Shown: piece after piece, positions 27,112 through 35,428 of the stretch | How the letters are laid out: every line of letters begins with the position of its first letter | Numbering within the stretch: position 1 is the stretch's first letter | NCBI GenBank assembly: GCA_016710885.1 | Contig: JADJUC010000015.1 | Location: 1-51,775 of the forward strand | Length of the DNA stretch: 51,775 nucleotides | Origin: Candidatus Proximibacter danicus | GTDB taxonomy: Bacteria > Pseudomonadota > Gammaproteobacteria > Burkholderiales > Rhodocyclaceae | Reading direction: 5' to 3' | Notes under the pieces: generated by a model | What the model was told of the DNA's origin: nothing | The model's database searches: none | The model's input: only the letters and a program-made list of their open reading frames with translations | Position numbers and translations under genes: made by a program

Positions 27112-27903
27112 ATGACTTACCAATCGATACTCACTGAAGTCGACGGTCCGCTCGGCATTCTCACCATGAACAAGGCTGAACGGCACAATGCCTTCGACGA
27201 AGTGCTGATCGCAGAGATCACCGCCGGCCTCAAGGAACTCGAAGCGAATCCGAAAGTGCGCGCCGTCGTGTTGTCGTCCACTGGCAAGAGCTTCTGTGCC
27301 GGTGCCGACCTCAACTGGATGAAGCGCGCTGCCGGCTACACGCCGGAAGAGAACCTGCGCGATTCACGCAACCTGGCAGCTCTGCTGTCGACCCTGAACG
27401 AATTGTCGAAGCCGACCGTCGCCCGCATTCAGGGGCCGGCCTATGGCGGCGGCGTCGGCCTGGTCGCCGCCTGCGACATCGCCATCGCCACCTTCGAGGC
27501 GCAGTTCGCACTCACCGAAGTGAAGCTGGGCATCATCCCGTCGGTGATCAGCCCCTACGTCATTGCCGCCATCGGCGAGCGCTATGCACGTCGCTACATG
27601 CTCACTGCCGAGCGCTTCTCGGCGTCCGAGGCCTACCGCATCGGCCTGGTGCACGAGATTGTGCCGGATGAAACAGGTCTCGACGAAGCGGTCGGTGAAG
27701 TGGTCGATGCGCTGCTGAAGAACGGCCCGCGTGCACTCGGCGAATGCAAGGCGCTGATCCGCGTCGTTTCCGGCCAGCCGATCGACGAATCGACGATCGA
27801 GGAGACCGCGCAGCGCATCACGCGCGTGCGCGCCAGCGCCGAAGGCAAGGAAGGCCTGACTGCCTTCCTTGAAAAACGCAAACCAAATTGGATTAACAGC
27901 TAA
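27112..27903 (+). CDS. liuC: Methylglutaconyl-CoA hydratase (enoyl-CoA hydratase family)
   Basis: 263-residue crotonase-fold enzyme, expected to hydrate 3-methylglutaconyl-CoA to HMG-CoA. Motifs: SSTGKSFCAGADLNWMKR (first oxyanion-hole region), GPAYGGGVGLVAACDIAIA (second oxyanion-hole Gly) and TEVKLGIIPSVISPYV. The assignment to this step, rather than general beta-oxidation, comes from its place between the two carboxylase subunit genes. Repeats flank it on both sides. Confidence 0.92.
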   Translation: MTYQSILTEVDGPLGILTMNKAERHNAFDEVLIAEITAGLKELEANPKVRAVVLSSTGKSFCAGADLNWMKRAAGYTPEENLRDSRNLAALLSTLNELSKPTVARIQGPAYGGGVGLVAACDIAIATFEAQFALTEVKLGIIPSVISPYVIAAIGERYARRYMLTAERFSASEAYRIGLVHEIVPDETGLDEAVGEVVDALLKNGPRALGECKALIRVVSGQPIDESTIEETAQRITRVRASAEGKEGLTAFLEKRKPNWINS

Positions 27904-27910
27904 CAAACCG

Positions 27911-28015
27911 CTAACCACCAAGACACCAAGGCACCAAGGGGGCACCAAGAAAAGCAAAGAATTGCTCATTCGGGTTTCTTTGTGTTTCTTGGTGTCTTGG
28001 TGCCTTGGTGGTGAA
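27911..28015 (+). repeat. Palindromic repeat, ACCAAG variant (liuC-liuD gap)
   Basis: Same layout as the ACAGAG copies but with another unit. The left arm runs CTAACCACCAAGACACCAAG with further GCACCAAG units; the right arm ends CTTGGTGCCTTGGTGGTGAA. The AAGAAAAGC centre corresponds to GAGAAAATC in the others. It begins 7 bases after liuC and supplies GAAAGG, 6 bases before the liuD ATG. Confidence 0.9.
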
Positions 28016-28024
28016 AGGTTCTAA

Positions 28025-30028
28025 ATGTTCAACAAACTTCTGATTGCCAACCGCGGCGAAATCGCCTGCCGCGTCATCAAGACCGCCCGCCGCATGGGGA
28101 TCCGCACCGTCGCCGTCTATTCCGAAGCCGATGCCGAGGCGCGCCACGTGCGCCTCGCCGACGAGGCCGTCTGCATCGGCCCGCCCGCCGCGCGCGAGTC
28201 GTATCTGGTGGTCGACAAGATCATCGATGCCGCCAAACGCACCGGCGCGCAGGCCATTCACCCCGGCTACGGCTTCCTCTCCGAGAACGCCGGCTTCGCC
28301 GAGCGCTGCGCGACGGAAGGCATCATCTTCGTCGGCCCGCCGGCCTCGTCGATCCGCGCCATGGGCTCGAAGTCGGCGGCCAAGTCGCTGATGGAAAAGG
28401 CCTCGGTGCCGCTGACGCCGGGTTACCACGGCGACAACCAGGACCCCGCCTTCCTCCACCAGCAGGCCGACGCCATCGGTTACCCGGTGCTGATCAAGGC
28501 CAGCGCCGGTGGCGGCGGCAAGGGCATGCGTCTCGTTGAAAAGAGCGAGGATTTCGAGGCCTCGCTGGCTTCGTGCCAGCGCGAAGCGCAATCGTCCTTC
28601 GGCGACGAGCGCGTGCTGGTCGAGCGCTACGTGACGCGGCCGCGCCACATCGAAATCCAGGTGTTCGCCGACACGCAGGGCAACGGCGTCTACCTGTTCG
28701 AGCGCGACTGCTCGGTGCAGCGTCGCCACCAGAAGGTGCTGGAAGAAGCGCCGGCCCCGGGTATGAGCGAAGCGCGTCGCCGCGAGATGGGCGAGGCGGC
28801 CGTGGCCGCGGCCAAGGCGGTCGGCTACGTCGGCGCCGGCACGGTCGAGTTCATCGCCGAGCAGGATGGCCAGTTCTACTTCATGGAAATGAACACCCGC
28901 CTGCAGGTCGAGCACCCGGTCACCGAGATGATCACCGGCCAGGATCTGGTCGAGTGGCAACTGCGCGTCGCTTCCGGCGAACCGCTGCCGCTGAACCAGA
29001 GCCAGTTGCAGATTCGTGGCCACGCGCTGGAAGCACGCATCTACGCTGAAGATGCCAGCAAGGGTTTCCTGCCCTCGACCGGCAGGCTGGTGCACCTGTC
29101 GCCGCCGGCCGAGAGCCTGAACGTACGCGTCGACACCGGCGTCGAGGAGGGCGACGAGATCACGCCGCACTACGACCCGATGATCGCCAAGCTGATCGTC
29201 TGGGATGAGCACCGCGATGCCGCGCTGGCGCGTATGCGCCGTGCGCTGGCCGACTACCGTGTGGTCGGCGTCACCACCAATATCGACTTCCTGTCGCGCC
29301 TGGTCGTCTGCCCGGCCTTCGCCGACGCCGACCTGGACACCGGCCTGATCGAACGCAGCCGCGGCTTCCTGTTCCCGGAAGCGGTGGCTGCACCGAAGGA
29401 AGTGCTGCAGGTCGCCGCCGTCGGCGAACTGCTCTACGAAGCCCACGTGGCCCGCGAGGAAGCAAAACGCCACGGCGACCCCTGGTCGCCCTGGCATGCC
29501 CGTGATGGCTGGCGTCTCAACCTGCAGTCGCAGCGCATGATCGGCTTCCGCGACGGCGAAACCCTGGTCGAAGTACATGTGGCCTATGGCCGGGATTCCT
29601 GGAAGCTGAGCTGCCATGGTGAAACCGTTCTGGCGCGCGGCAAGAAGCTGGACGGCGACCGCTTTGCCGTCGAACTCGACGACCGCCGCCTGATCGCCAG
29701 CGTCATCGCTACCGGCGCCCGGCGCACCGTCTTCCTGAATGGCCAGACCTGGATCATCGAGCGCGACGATCCGCTGCATCTGGTCGAGGCCGGCGGCGCT
29801 CACGGCGGCGGCCTGACTGCCCCAATGCCTGGGAAAGTGGTGGCGTTGCTGGCGCAGCCCGGACAGAAGGTGGAGAAAGGCGCGCCGTTGCTGATTCTGG
29901 AGGCCATGAAAATGGAACACACGATCACCGCGCCGAAGAACGGCGTGGTTAAAGCCTTCTGCTACGCGGCCGGGGATCAGGTGGCCGATGGGGCGGAGTT
30001 GGTCGAGTTCGAGGCCGCAGGGGATTGA
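28025..30028 (+). CDS. liuD: Methylcrotonyl-CoA carboxylase, biotin carboxylase/biotin carrier subunit
   Basis: 667 residues in one chain: biotin carboxylase domain (LIANRGEIACRVI; ATP-grasp loop KASAGGGGKGMR; HQKVLEEAPAP; EMNTRLQVEHPVTE), a middle BT-like region, and a C-terminal biotinyl domain with LEAMKMEH, where the Lys is biotinylated. It carboxylates biotin with ATP and bicarbonate; LiuB then uses the carboxyl group. Length and domain order match the alpha subunit of methylcrotonyl-CoA carboxylase; a general acyl-CoA carboxylase is the alternative, made unlikely by the neighbours. Confidence 0.95.
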   Translation: MFNKLLIANRGEIACRVIKTARRMGIRTVAVYSEADAEARHVRLADEAVCIGPPAARESYLVVDKIIDAAKRTGAQAIHPGYGFLSENAGFAERCATEGIIFVGPPASSIRAMGSKSAAKSLMEKASVPLTPGYHGDNQDPAFLHQQADAIGYPVLIKASAGGGGKGMRLVEKSEDFEASLASCQREAQSSFGDERVLVERYVTRPRHIEIQVFADTQGNGVYLFERDCSVQRRHQKVLEEAPAPGMSEARRREMGEAAVAAAKAVGYVGAGTVEFIAEQDGQFYFMEMNTRLQVEHPVTEMITGQDLVEWQLRVASGEPLPLNQSQLQIRGHALEARIYAEDASKGFLPSTGRLVHLSPPAESLNVRVDTGVEEGDEITPHYDPMIAKLIVWDEHRDAALARMRRALADYRVVGVTTNIDFLSRLVVCPAFADADLDTGLIERSRGFLFPEAVAAPKEVLQVAAVGELLYEAHVAREEAKRHGDPWSPWHARDGWRLNLQSQRMIGFRDGETLVEVHVAYGRDSWKLSCHGETVLARGKKLDGDRFAVELDDRRLIASVIATGARRTVFLNGQTWIIERDDPLHLVEAGGAHGGGLTAPMPGKVVALLAQPGQKVEKGAPLLILEAMKMEHTITAPKNGVVKAFCYAAGDQVADGAELVEFEAAGD

Positions 30029-30049
30029 TATGACAGGAATTTTTTAATA

Positions 30050-30067
30050 TTATAACAATTGTTATAA
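30050..30067 (+). promoter_or_regulatory. 18-bp perfect palindrome, likely operator of the toxin-antitoxin pair
   Basis: TTATAACAATTGTTATAA, in an AT-rich island (30038-30068) that contrasts with the high-GC surroundings. It lies 16 bases before the antitoxin ATG, with AGCGGAGATGG as ribosome site between. AbrB-type antitoxins usually repress their own operon from such palindromes. Confidence 0.65.
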
Positions 30068-30083
30068 CAGCGGAGATGGTGCC

Positions 30084-30308
30084 ATGTTTTCACTCAAGGT
30101 GACCCAGATTGGTAATTCCTATGGTGTCGTGTTGCCGAAGGAATTGATGTCCTTGCTGCACATCGAAAAAGGCGACACGATCTATGCGACCGAATCACCC
30201 GAAGGCGTACGCCTGACGCCTTTCGATCCCGCCTTCGAGGAACAGATGAAGGCAGCTCGCGAAATCATGAAGATCCGGCGTAACGTGCTGCACGAGCTGG
30301 CAAAGTGA
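30084..30308 (+). CDS. AbrB/MazE-type antitoxin
   Basis: 74-residue SpoVT-AbrB swapped-hairpin protein: KVTQIGNSYGVVLPKELMSLLHIEKGDTIYA is the DNA-binding fold at residues 5-35. The C-terminal half (DPAFEEQMKAAREIMKIRR) would wrap the toxin. It is paired with a Doc-like toxin gene 7 bases downstream. Together they would form a type II toxin-antitoxin module, here between liuD and liuE. Confidence 0.85.
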   Translation: MFSLKVTQIGNSYGVVLPKELMSLLHIEKGDTIYATESPEGVRLTPFDPAFEEQMKAAREIMKIRRNVLHELAK

Positions 30309-30315
30309 GTGCTGC

Positions 30316-30717
30316 ATGAGGCCATGGGTCTGGATTGAGGAGTCGGTTGTTTGGGCGGTTCATGAGGCGCAACTAGCCGAGCATGGCGGCTCGGCAGGCT
30401 TGCGCGACGCAGGTCTGTTGGCTTCGGCGCTAGCTCGACCGAGTCAACTTCATGCCTACGGCGAGCCTCCGCCCGATGTATTCGATCTTGCCGCTGCCTA
30501 TGCTTTCGGCGTTGCACGCAATCATCCATTTATCGATGGCAATAAACGCACGGGCTATGTTTGTGCTGAATTGTTTCTGGTACTGAACGGCTGGGCGCTT
30601 GCTGCCCCAGATGCCGAGTGCGTGACTCAAATGCTTGCGCTTGCCGCCGGCGAACTGGCTGAGAAAGAATTTGCTGCTTGGCTGCGCGCCGGGAGCGTGG
30701 AGTACAGAAAGATATGA
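30316..30717 (+). CDS. doc: Doc/Fic-family toxin (death on curing)
   Basis: 133 residues with the Doc form of the Fic motif, HPFIDGNKRTGYVCAELFL, at about residue 73. Doc proteins are kinases that phosphorylate elongation factor Tu and stop translation. The start region (RPWVWIEESVVWAVHEAQLAEHGG) matches Doc proteins. Its TGA overlaps the ATG of liuE (ATGA), so liuE translation may be coupled to the toxin gene. Confidence 0.87.
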   Translation: MRPWVWIEESVVWAVHEAQLAEHGGSAGLRDAGLLASALARPSQLHAYGEPPPDVFDLAAAYAFGVARNHPFIDGNKRTGYVCAELFLVLNGWALAAPDAECVTQMLALAAGELAEKEFAAWLRAGSVEYRKI

Positions 30718-31631
30718 GCCTGCCGAGAAGCGTAAAAATCGTCGAGGTCGGCCCGCGCGACGGCCTGCAGAATGAGAAGCAGCTGGTGCCGACGGCGGTC
30801 AAGGTCGAACTGATCGAGCGCCTCGCCGATGCAGGCCTGCAGGCCGTAGAAGCCACTTCCTTCGTTTCGTCCAAGTGGGTGCCGCAGATGGGCGACAACA
30901 CCGAGGTCATGCAAAATCTTCGTCGCAAGGCCGGTGTTGCCTACCCTGTGCTGGCGCCTAACCTCAAGGGATTCGACGCAGCGATCGAGGCCGGTGCGAC
31001 CGAAGTCGCCGTTTTCGGTGCGGCCTCGGAAGCTTTCTCGCAAAAGAACATCAACTGTTCGGTGGCGGAAAGTATCAAGCGTTTCGAGCCGGTGATCTGT
31101 GCCGCACTGGCGCTCGATTTCAAGGTGCGTGGTTACGTTTCCTGCGTCGTCGGCTGCCCCTATGAAGGTGCAGTGGCACCCGAGAAGGTGGCGGAGGTTG
31201 CAATGCGTCTGTTCGACATGGGTTGCTACGAAGTTTCGCTCGGTGACACGGTCGGTGTCGGCAATCCGGCCTCGGTGCAGCGCATGATCGAAGCCTGTGC
31301 GCGGCATGTGCCGATGAAGCAGTTGGCCGGCCATTATCACGACACCTATGGCATGGCCATCGCCAATATCTATGCCTCGATGGAACTGGGCATGCGCGTC
31401 TTCGACAGCTCGGTCGCCGGCCTGGGCGGCTGTCCGTATGCCGCCGGTGCCTCGGGGAACGTTGCGACCGAAGATGTCGTCTACCTGCTGAATGGACTCG
31501 GCATCGAAACAGGGATCGACATGGACAAATTGCTGGACGCAGGCCAGTTCATCCTGCAACACCTTGGCCGCGAGCCGGCCTCGAAAGCGGCAAAAGCCTT
31601 GCTTGCCATGCGGGCAGGAGGCTGCGCATGA
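30714..31631 (+). CDS. liuE: Hydroxymethylglutaryl-CoA lyase
   Basis: Cleaves HMG-CoA to acetyl-CoA and acetoacetate, the last step of the leucine pathway. 305 residues in a TIM barrel: KIVEVGPRDGLQNEKQ (catalytic Arg-Asp), SFVSSKWVPQM, GHYHDTYGMAIANI (metal His pair) and the signature GLGGCPYAAGASGNVATED with the active-site Cys. The ATG at 30714 overlaps the doc stop; an upstream in-frame ATG at 30678 lies inside doc and lacks a family counterpart. Confidence 0.94.
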   Translation: MSLPRSVKIVEVGPRDGLQNEKQLVPTAVKVELIERLADAGLQAVEATSFVSSKWVPQMGDNTEVMQNLRRKAGVAYPVLAPNLKGFDAAIEAGATEVAVFGAASEAFSQKNINCSVAESIKRFEPVICAALALDFKVRGYVSCVVGCPYEGAVAPEKVAEVAMRLFDMGCYEVSLGDTVGVGNPASVQRMIEACARHVPMKQLAGHYHDTYGMAIANIYASMELGMRVFDSSVAGLGGCPYAAGASGNVATEDVVYLLNGLGIETGIDMDKLLDAGQFILQHLGREPASKAAKALLAMRAGGCA

Positions 31632-31846
31632 GTGTGGCAGTTTCTCCTTGCGTGAACATCTGCCGCATGGATGCCGACAACCATATGTGCGTCGGCTGTT
31701 TCCGTACGCTCGACGAGATCGCGCAGTGGAGCCGTGCCTCGGAGGATGCCAAGCGGGCGATCCTCGCTGCGGTGGAAGGGCGTCGCGCCGAGAACGACCG
31801 TAGCGTTACCCTCGACGGCGACCTCCGTGGCGATGGCAATCGGTAG
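31628..31846 (+). CDS. DUF1289 protein (first of two)
   Basis: 72-residue Cys-rich small protein: SPCVNICRMDADNHMCVGCFRTLDEI contains the C-x3-C...C-x2-C set of DUF1289, suggestive of a metal or iron-sulfur site. The following helix (IAQWSRASEDAKRAILAAV) is typical. Function unknown. Its ATG overlaps the liuE stop (ATGA). Confidence 0.82.
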   Translation: MSVAVSPCVNICRMDADNHMCVGCFRTLDEIAQWSRASEDAKRAILAAVEGRRAENDRSVTLDGDLRGDGNR

Positions 31847-31852
31847 CGGGCG

Positions 31853-32038
31853 ATGACTGAAGAAGATGCTTATATCTGCGTCGGCGTCTGCATGGCCGAC
31901 CCCGATTCTGGTTACTGCCTTGGCTGCGGTCGGCCGCCGCTGCCATCGCCGGTCGATGCCGTGGTGGTCGAGGTGCAGGCCGCGCAGGTGGTTGAACCAC
32001 TGAATTCGTCCGGCGATCCGGACACGCCAGCGACATGA
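31853..32038 (+). CDS. DUF1289-like small Cys protein (second of two)
   Basis: 61 residues beginning MTEEDAYICVGVCMADPDSGYCLGCGRPP, again with four Cys spaced C-x3-C-x8-C-x2-C. It lacks the helical tail of its neighbour and ends in a low-complexity acidic stretch. It overlaps the next gene by 4 bases (ATGA). A tandem duplication and divergence is likely. Confidence 0.72.
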   Translation: MTEEDAYICVGVCMADPDSGYCLGCGRPPLPSPVDAVVVEVQAAQVVEPLNSSGDPDTPAT

Positions 32039-32949
32039 CGCCGAAGCTGCCTGACAGCGTGCTGGTGCTGGAGCGCGGCTGGTTGTCCTCGAACAACATC
32101 GTCTTCTTCGAGGGCGAAATCGCTGCGCTGGTCGATAGCGGCTACGTCAGTCATGCTGCGCAAACGCTGGCACTCCTCGAACGTGCGCTCGATGGCCGGT
32201 GTCTGACGCGGCTCATCAATACCCACTCGCACTCCGATCACATTGGCGGGAACGCGGCCGTGCAGGCCAGCTTTCACTGCCACATCACCGTCCCCGAAGG
32301 TATTGCCGCCACCATCGCCGAATGGGATGAAGCCGCCCTGCTGCTGTCGCCGCTCGGCCAGCGTGCCGCCCGTTTTACGCACGATGCTACCTATGGCAAC
32401 GGCGACGAGTTCGTGCTTGGCGAGCTCAACTGGCGTGCACTGGCCGTGCCTGGACATGACATGGATGCGCTGGCGCTCTACAACCCGGAAGAAAAAATTC
32501 TCATCTCCGGCGATGCGCTGTGGGAAGACGGGTTTGGCGTCATCTTTGCCGAGTTGCTTGGCAACCCGGATGGCCTCAAGTCCACGCGCGAAACACTGGA
32601 GATGCTCGGCCGCCTGCCGATCGACACCGTCATTCCCGGCCACGGCGCACCTTTCGGCGCTGTCGATGCGGCACTGGAACGCGCTTTCCGCCGCCTTGCC
32701 GCCTTCGAGGGAAGTATCGAGCGACTGGCTCGCCACGCGCTGAAGGTGATGCTCGCCTTCTTCATGCTTGAAAAACAGCGTTTGCCGCGCGCTACGCTCC
32801 CCGAGTTCCTTGCCGGACTTTCTTTCGTGCAAAGCGTCAATACCCGCTATCTTGGCTATGAAGAAGAAGCGCTGGCCGACTGGCTGGTGAGCGAGCTCGT
32901 GCGGGCGGGGGCCTTGCGCGAGACGGAAGGTTTTCTCCTGGCGGCATAG
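32035..32949 (+). CDS. MBL-fold metallo-hydrolase
   Basis: 304-residue metallo-beta-lactamase-fold protein: NTHSHSDHIGGNAAV (HxHxDH), LAVPGHDMDAL, ISGDALWEDGFG and VIPGHGAPFG complete the metal site. The C-terminal 80 residues are helical. Substrate unknown; candidates include thioesters or glutathione adducts. It closes the long plus-strand liu run; a promoter-like region follows. Confidence 0.85.
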   Translation: MTPKLPDSVLVLERGWLSSNNIVFFEGEIAALVDSGYVSHAAQTLALLERALDGRCLTRLINTHSHSDHIGGNAAVQASFHCHITVPEGIAATIAEWDEAALLLSPLGQRAARFTHDATYGNGDEFVLGELNWRALAVPGHDMDALALYNPEEKILISGDALWEDGFGVIFAELLGNPDGLKSTRETLEMLGRLPIDTVIPGHGAPFGAVDAALERAFRRLAAFEGSIERLARHALKVMLAFFMLEKQRLPRATLPEFLAGLSFVQSVNTRYLGYEEEALADWLVSELVRAGALRETEGFLLAA

Positions 32950-33050
32950 TGCGCTGGTTGTCGTGTATCGGCGACGGTTGGCGTAAGATCAACCGTTGGG
33001 GCTATATAGACGGCTAAATCTGGTCTCGTCTTCTTGGAAAGGAATTTCAT

Positions 33051-33602
33051 ATGGATAAATCGATGGTCAAGGGTATCGTCATCGGCGGTATCGTCGTCAC
33101 GGCAGTGGCTGCGAGCGGCATCACGGGCTACAAGGCGATGAACAAGCCGGTCTTTGCTGAAGTCGTGTCGGCCAAGGAGATCAAGGAAACAGTCAAGACG
33201 CCGCGCGAGGAATGCGAGGACGTTCCGGTGCAGAAAAAGGCAGCCGTGAAGGATGAACACCGCATTGCCGGCACGGCAATCGGCGTGGTTGCGGGCGGCC
33301 TCCTTGGCAGCACCATTGGTAGCGGTTCGGGCAAGACGGTGGCCACGGTCGCGGGCGCTGCTGCCGGTGGCTATGCTGGCAACAAGGTGCAGAAGAACAT
33401 GCAGGACAAGGATGTGGAAACGGTCACCGAAAAGCGCTGCAAGACCGTTTACGACACCTCTGAAAAGCATCACGGCTACGATGTGACCTATCGTCTCGAC
33501 GGCAAACAGGACGTTGTACGCATGGCGTTCAATCCGGGTAGCCAGATCCCCGTGAAAGACGGCAAACTGGTGCTGACGCGCCAGGAGCCGGCGGCAAAGT
33601 AA
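33051..33602 (+). CDS. Glycine-zipper 2TM-domain envelope protein
   Basis: 183 residues. An N-terminal hydrophobic segment (VKGIVIGGIVVTAVAASG) is an uncleaved anchor or signal. The Gly-zipper region IAGTAIGVVAGGLLGSTIGSG to AAAGGYAGNKVQ is the 2TM motif of SlyB/RcnB-like proteins. A C-terminal domain holds Cys pairs (ECEDV, KRCKTVYDT) and a beta-rich region (YDVTYRLDGK). Likely an outer-membrane stress or integrity protein. GGAAAGGA precedes the start. Confidence 0.82.
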   Translation: MDKSMVKGIVIGGIVVTAVAASGITGYKAMNKPVFAEVVSAKEIKETVKTPREECEDVPVQKKAAVKDEHRIAGTAIGVVAGGLLGSTIGSGSGKTVATVAGAAAGGYAGNKVQKNMQDKDVETVTEKRCKTVYDTSEKHHGYDVTYRLDGKQDVVRMAFNPGSQIPVKDGKLVLTRQEPAAK

Positions 33603-33698
33603 TTGCCGGTGAAGCTTGTGGCGATGGGGGCTGTGAATAGTCAACAGGATCGCGAACACCCCCTCGCCAATCCGCCGGCTTCAAGGTAAGTTTGCAAG

Positions 33699-34121
33699 AT
33701 GATCTCTCCCGCCCTTTTTCAGAAGCCGCTTCGGCGTCTTGCCTTTAGCCTCGCTGCGTTCCTGTTGGCGACAAGCGCACTTGCGCAGTGGAACCTCTTC
33801 GGTCGTACCGAAAACCTGCGCATCTATCTTGACCAAGGATCCATCCGTCGGCAGGGCGATCTGGCGCAGATGTGGCAGTTGTACGACTACACCTCGGCGC
33901 AGTGGGTGGGAACCCAGCAGGTCGTCCTGTCGTTCAAGAATCTGGTCGAGTACGACTGCAGCAGCCTGCGCGCCCGTATCGTTGCTGGGGCGGCTTATAC
34001 CGAACAGATGGGGGCAGGTCGACTGGTGACTTCCGAAACCAAGCCGGATGCCGAGTGGAGCGCGCTTCCCCCGGGCGGTACCGGCGAAAGCACCTGGAAA
34101 ATCGCCTGCGGCAAGGACTGA
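33699..34121 (+). CDS. Exported protein, surface-adhesin E-like
   Basis: 140 residues with a signal peptide (about 1-29, ending ALA before QW). The mature part, NLRIYLDQGSIRRQGDLAQMWQLYDY then LVEYDCSSLRARI and WKIACGKD, has the two-Cys, beta-rich layout of the Haemophilus protein E-like fold common in betaproteobacterial exported proteins. Any adhesin role is not shown here. No clear partner gene. Confidence 0.65.
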   Translation: MISPALFQKPLRRLAFSLAAFLLATSALAQWNLFGRTENLRIYLDQGSIRRQGDLAQMWQLYDYTSAQWVGTQQVVLSFKNLVEYDCSSLRARIVAGAAYTEQMGAGRLVTSETKPDAEWSALPPGGTGESTWKIACGKD

Positions 34122-34190
34122 GCCGGAGGGGTTTGCTTAACCCCAATGTCGGTCGCGGTTCGGAGTCTGTCCAGGCTTCGAGCCGGCAGT

Positions 34191-34430
34191 TCAGTGCTGT
34201 TTCTGGCGCTTGCGGCCGTAGTGGTCGAACACCCAGCGGGCATCAACGCCCGCGCGCTCGAGCGTGCAGATCGACGGATCGTCGTCGTGGCCACTGAAAT
34301 ACTCGGCTTCCTGCGCCGCCATTACCATGCGGATCGCCTCATCGTCCTCGATGGTGTAGATCTCGGTGATCTGCGTGGTTACCTCGTCGAGGTGCTCTTC
34401 GTAAGTCAGGGGTTTTGGCGGTTTCGCCAT
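34191..34430 (-). CDS. conserved hypothetical protein, 79 aa
   Basis: Short acidic protein, MAKPPKPLTYEEHLDEVTTQ, ending HYGRKRQKQH. Start chosen for its GAGGAG site 6 bases upstream. I recognise no domain. A small membrane protein gene lies 43 bases upstream on the same strand, and the two may be cotranscribed. Confidence 0.6.
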   Translation of the reverse strand: MAKPPKPLTYEEHLDEVTTQITEIYTIEDDEAIRMVMAAQEAEYFSGHDDDPSICTLERAGVDARWVFDHYGRKRQKQH

Positions 34431-34473
34431 GGTCGTCTCCTCAGGTAGCAGCGTTGGCCTTCGCGGCCCTGTC

Positions 34474-34617
34474 TTACTCGCCCTTGCGCCAGTCGCGCAG
34501 GGTTTCCTTGGGTGGAGGTGGAGGCGGGTCGTTGCGGCTGCTGCCGCGAAGCAGGGGGAGCGCCGCGCCAAACACGAACACAATGCAGATGCCCAGCACA
34601 ATCCAGCCTTCGTTCAT
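34474..34617 (-). CDS. Small single-pass membrane protein, 47 aa
   Basis: MNEGWIVLGICIVFVFGAALPL is one transmembrane helix; a short linker with six consecutive prolines and a charged end (KETLRDWRKGE) follows. GTCGAGGG lies 5 bases before the ATG. Function unknown. The compact layout and ribosome site make it a real gene rather than a chance frame. Confidence 0.6.
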   Translation of the reverse strand: MNEGWIVLGICIVFVFGAALPLLRGSSRNDPPPPPPKETLRDWRKGE

Positions 34618-34775
34618 GCCACCCTCGACCTTCACTGACAAGCAGGCCGCATGATATCGCACCTGCCTTCGGTGAGGCGGTGCCGCACTGTTTTCTGTAG
34701 CAGCAGGGTGCTACCCGTTGCCGGAGTAATGTGCCGACAATGGCTTGCACCCCAACCACAACAGAGGAGACCGAC

Positions 34776-35357
34776 ATGGCAGCCAGAAAAATTTTGATGA
34801 TTACCGGCGATTTCACCGAGGACTACGAAACCATGGTGCCCTTCCAGGCATTGCTGATGGTCGGTCACACGGTCCATGCCGTCTGTCCCGGCAAGAAGGC
34901 CGGCGAACAGGTGCGCACGGCGGTGCATGATTTCGAAGGTGACCAGACCTACAGTGAGAAACCCGGCCACAACTTCACGCTGAACGCCGAGTTCGATGCC
35001 ATTCATGCCGAAGACTACGACGCGTTGGTCATCCCCGGCGGCCGCGCGCCGGAGTACCTGCGCCTCAACCCGAAAGTGATCGCCGCTGTGCAGCACTTTG
35101 CCAACGCCGGGAAGCCGATCGCCGCGATTTGCCACGGTGCCCAGTTGCTTGCCGCGGCAGGTGTTCTTTCCGGCCGTTCGTGCAGCGCCTATCCCGCTTG
35201 CGCGCCGGAGGTGAAGGCGGCTGGTGGCAGCTATGCCGACATCCCGGTAGACAAGGCGCACGTGGACGGCAATCTGGTGACAGCCCCGGCCTGGCCGGCC
35301 CACCCGGACTGGCTGGCCAAGTTCCTGGCGTTGCTTGGCACACGAATTGACGCCTGA
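34776..35357 (+). CDS. DJ-1/PfpI-family protein
   Basis: 193 residues of the class I glutamine amidotransferase-like fold: KILMITGDFTEDYETMVPFQ, VIPGGRAPEYLR and the nucleophile elbow AICHGAQLLAAAG with its reactive Cys and adjacent His. PfpI-like members act as proteases, glyoxalases or deglycases; the exact role is unknown. The ATG at 34776 has AGAGGAGA 6 bases upstream and is preferred over one at 34731. Confidence 0.87.
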   Translation: MAARKILMITGDFTEDYETMVPFQALLMVGHTVHAVCPGKKAGEQVRTAVHDFEGDQTYSEKPGHNFTLNAEFDAIHAEDYDALVIPGGRAPEYLRLNPKVIAAVQHFANAGKPIAAICHGAQLLAAAGVLSGRSCSAYPACAPEVKAAGGSYADIPVDKAHVDGNLVTAPAWPAHPDWLAKFLALLGTRIDA

Positions 35358-35428
35358 GCGAAGCCTGATAATCTGCGCTTGTCGGCAGCCATCGGCTGTC
35401 GGCAGCGCGTAACCGTCCGGAGGCATCC

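Noticed and set aside
27911..29920. A 669-residue minus-strand open frame
   Set aside because: Antisense shadow of liuD. liuD has complete biotin carboxylase and biotinyl motifs.
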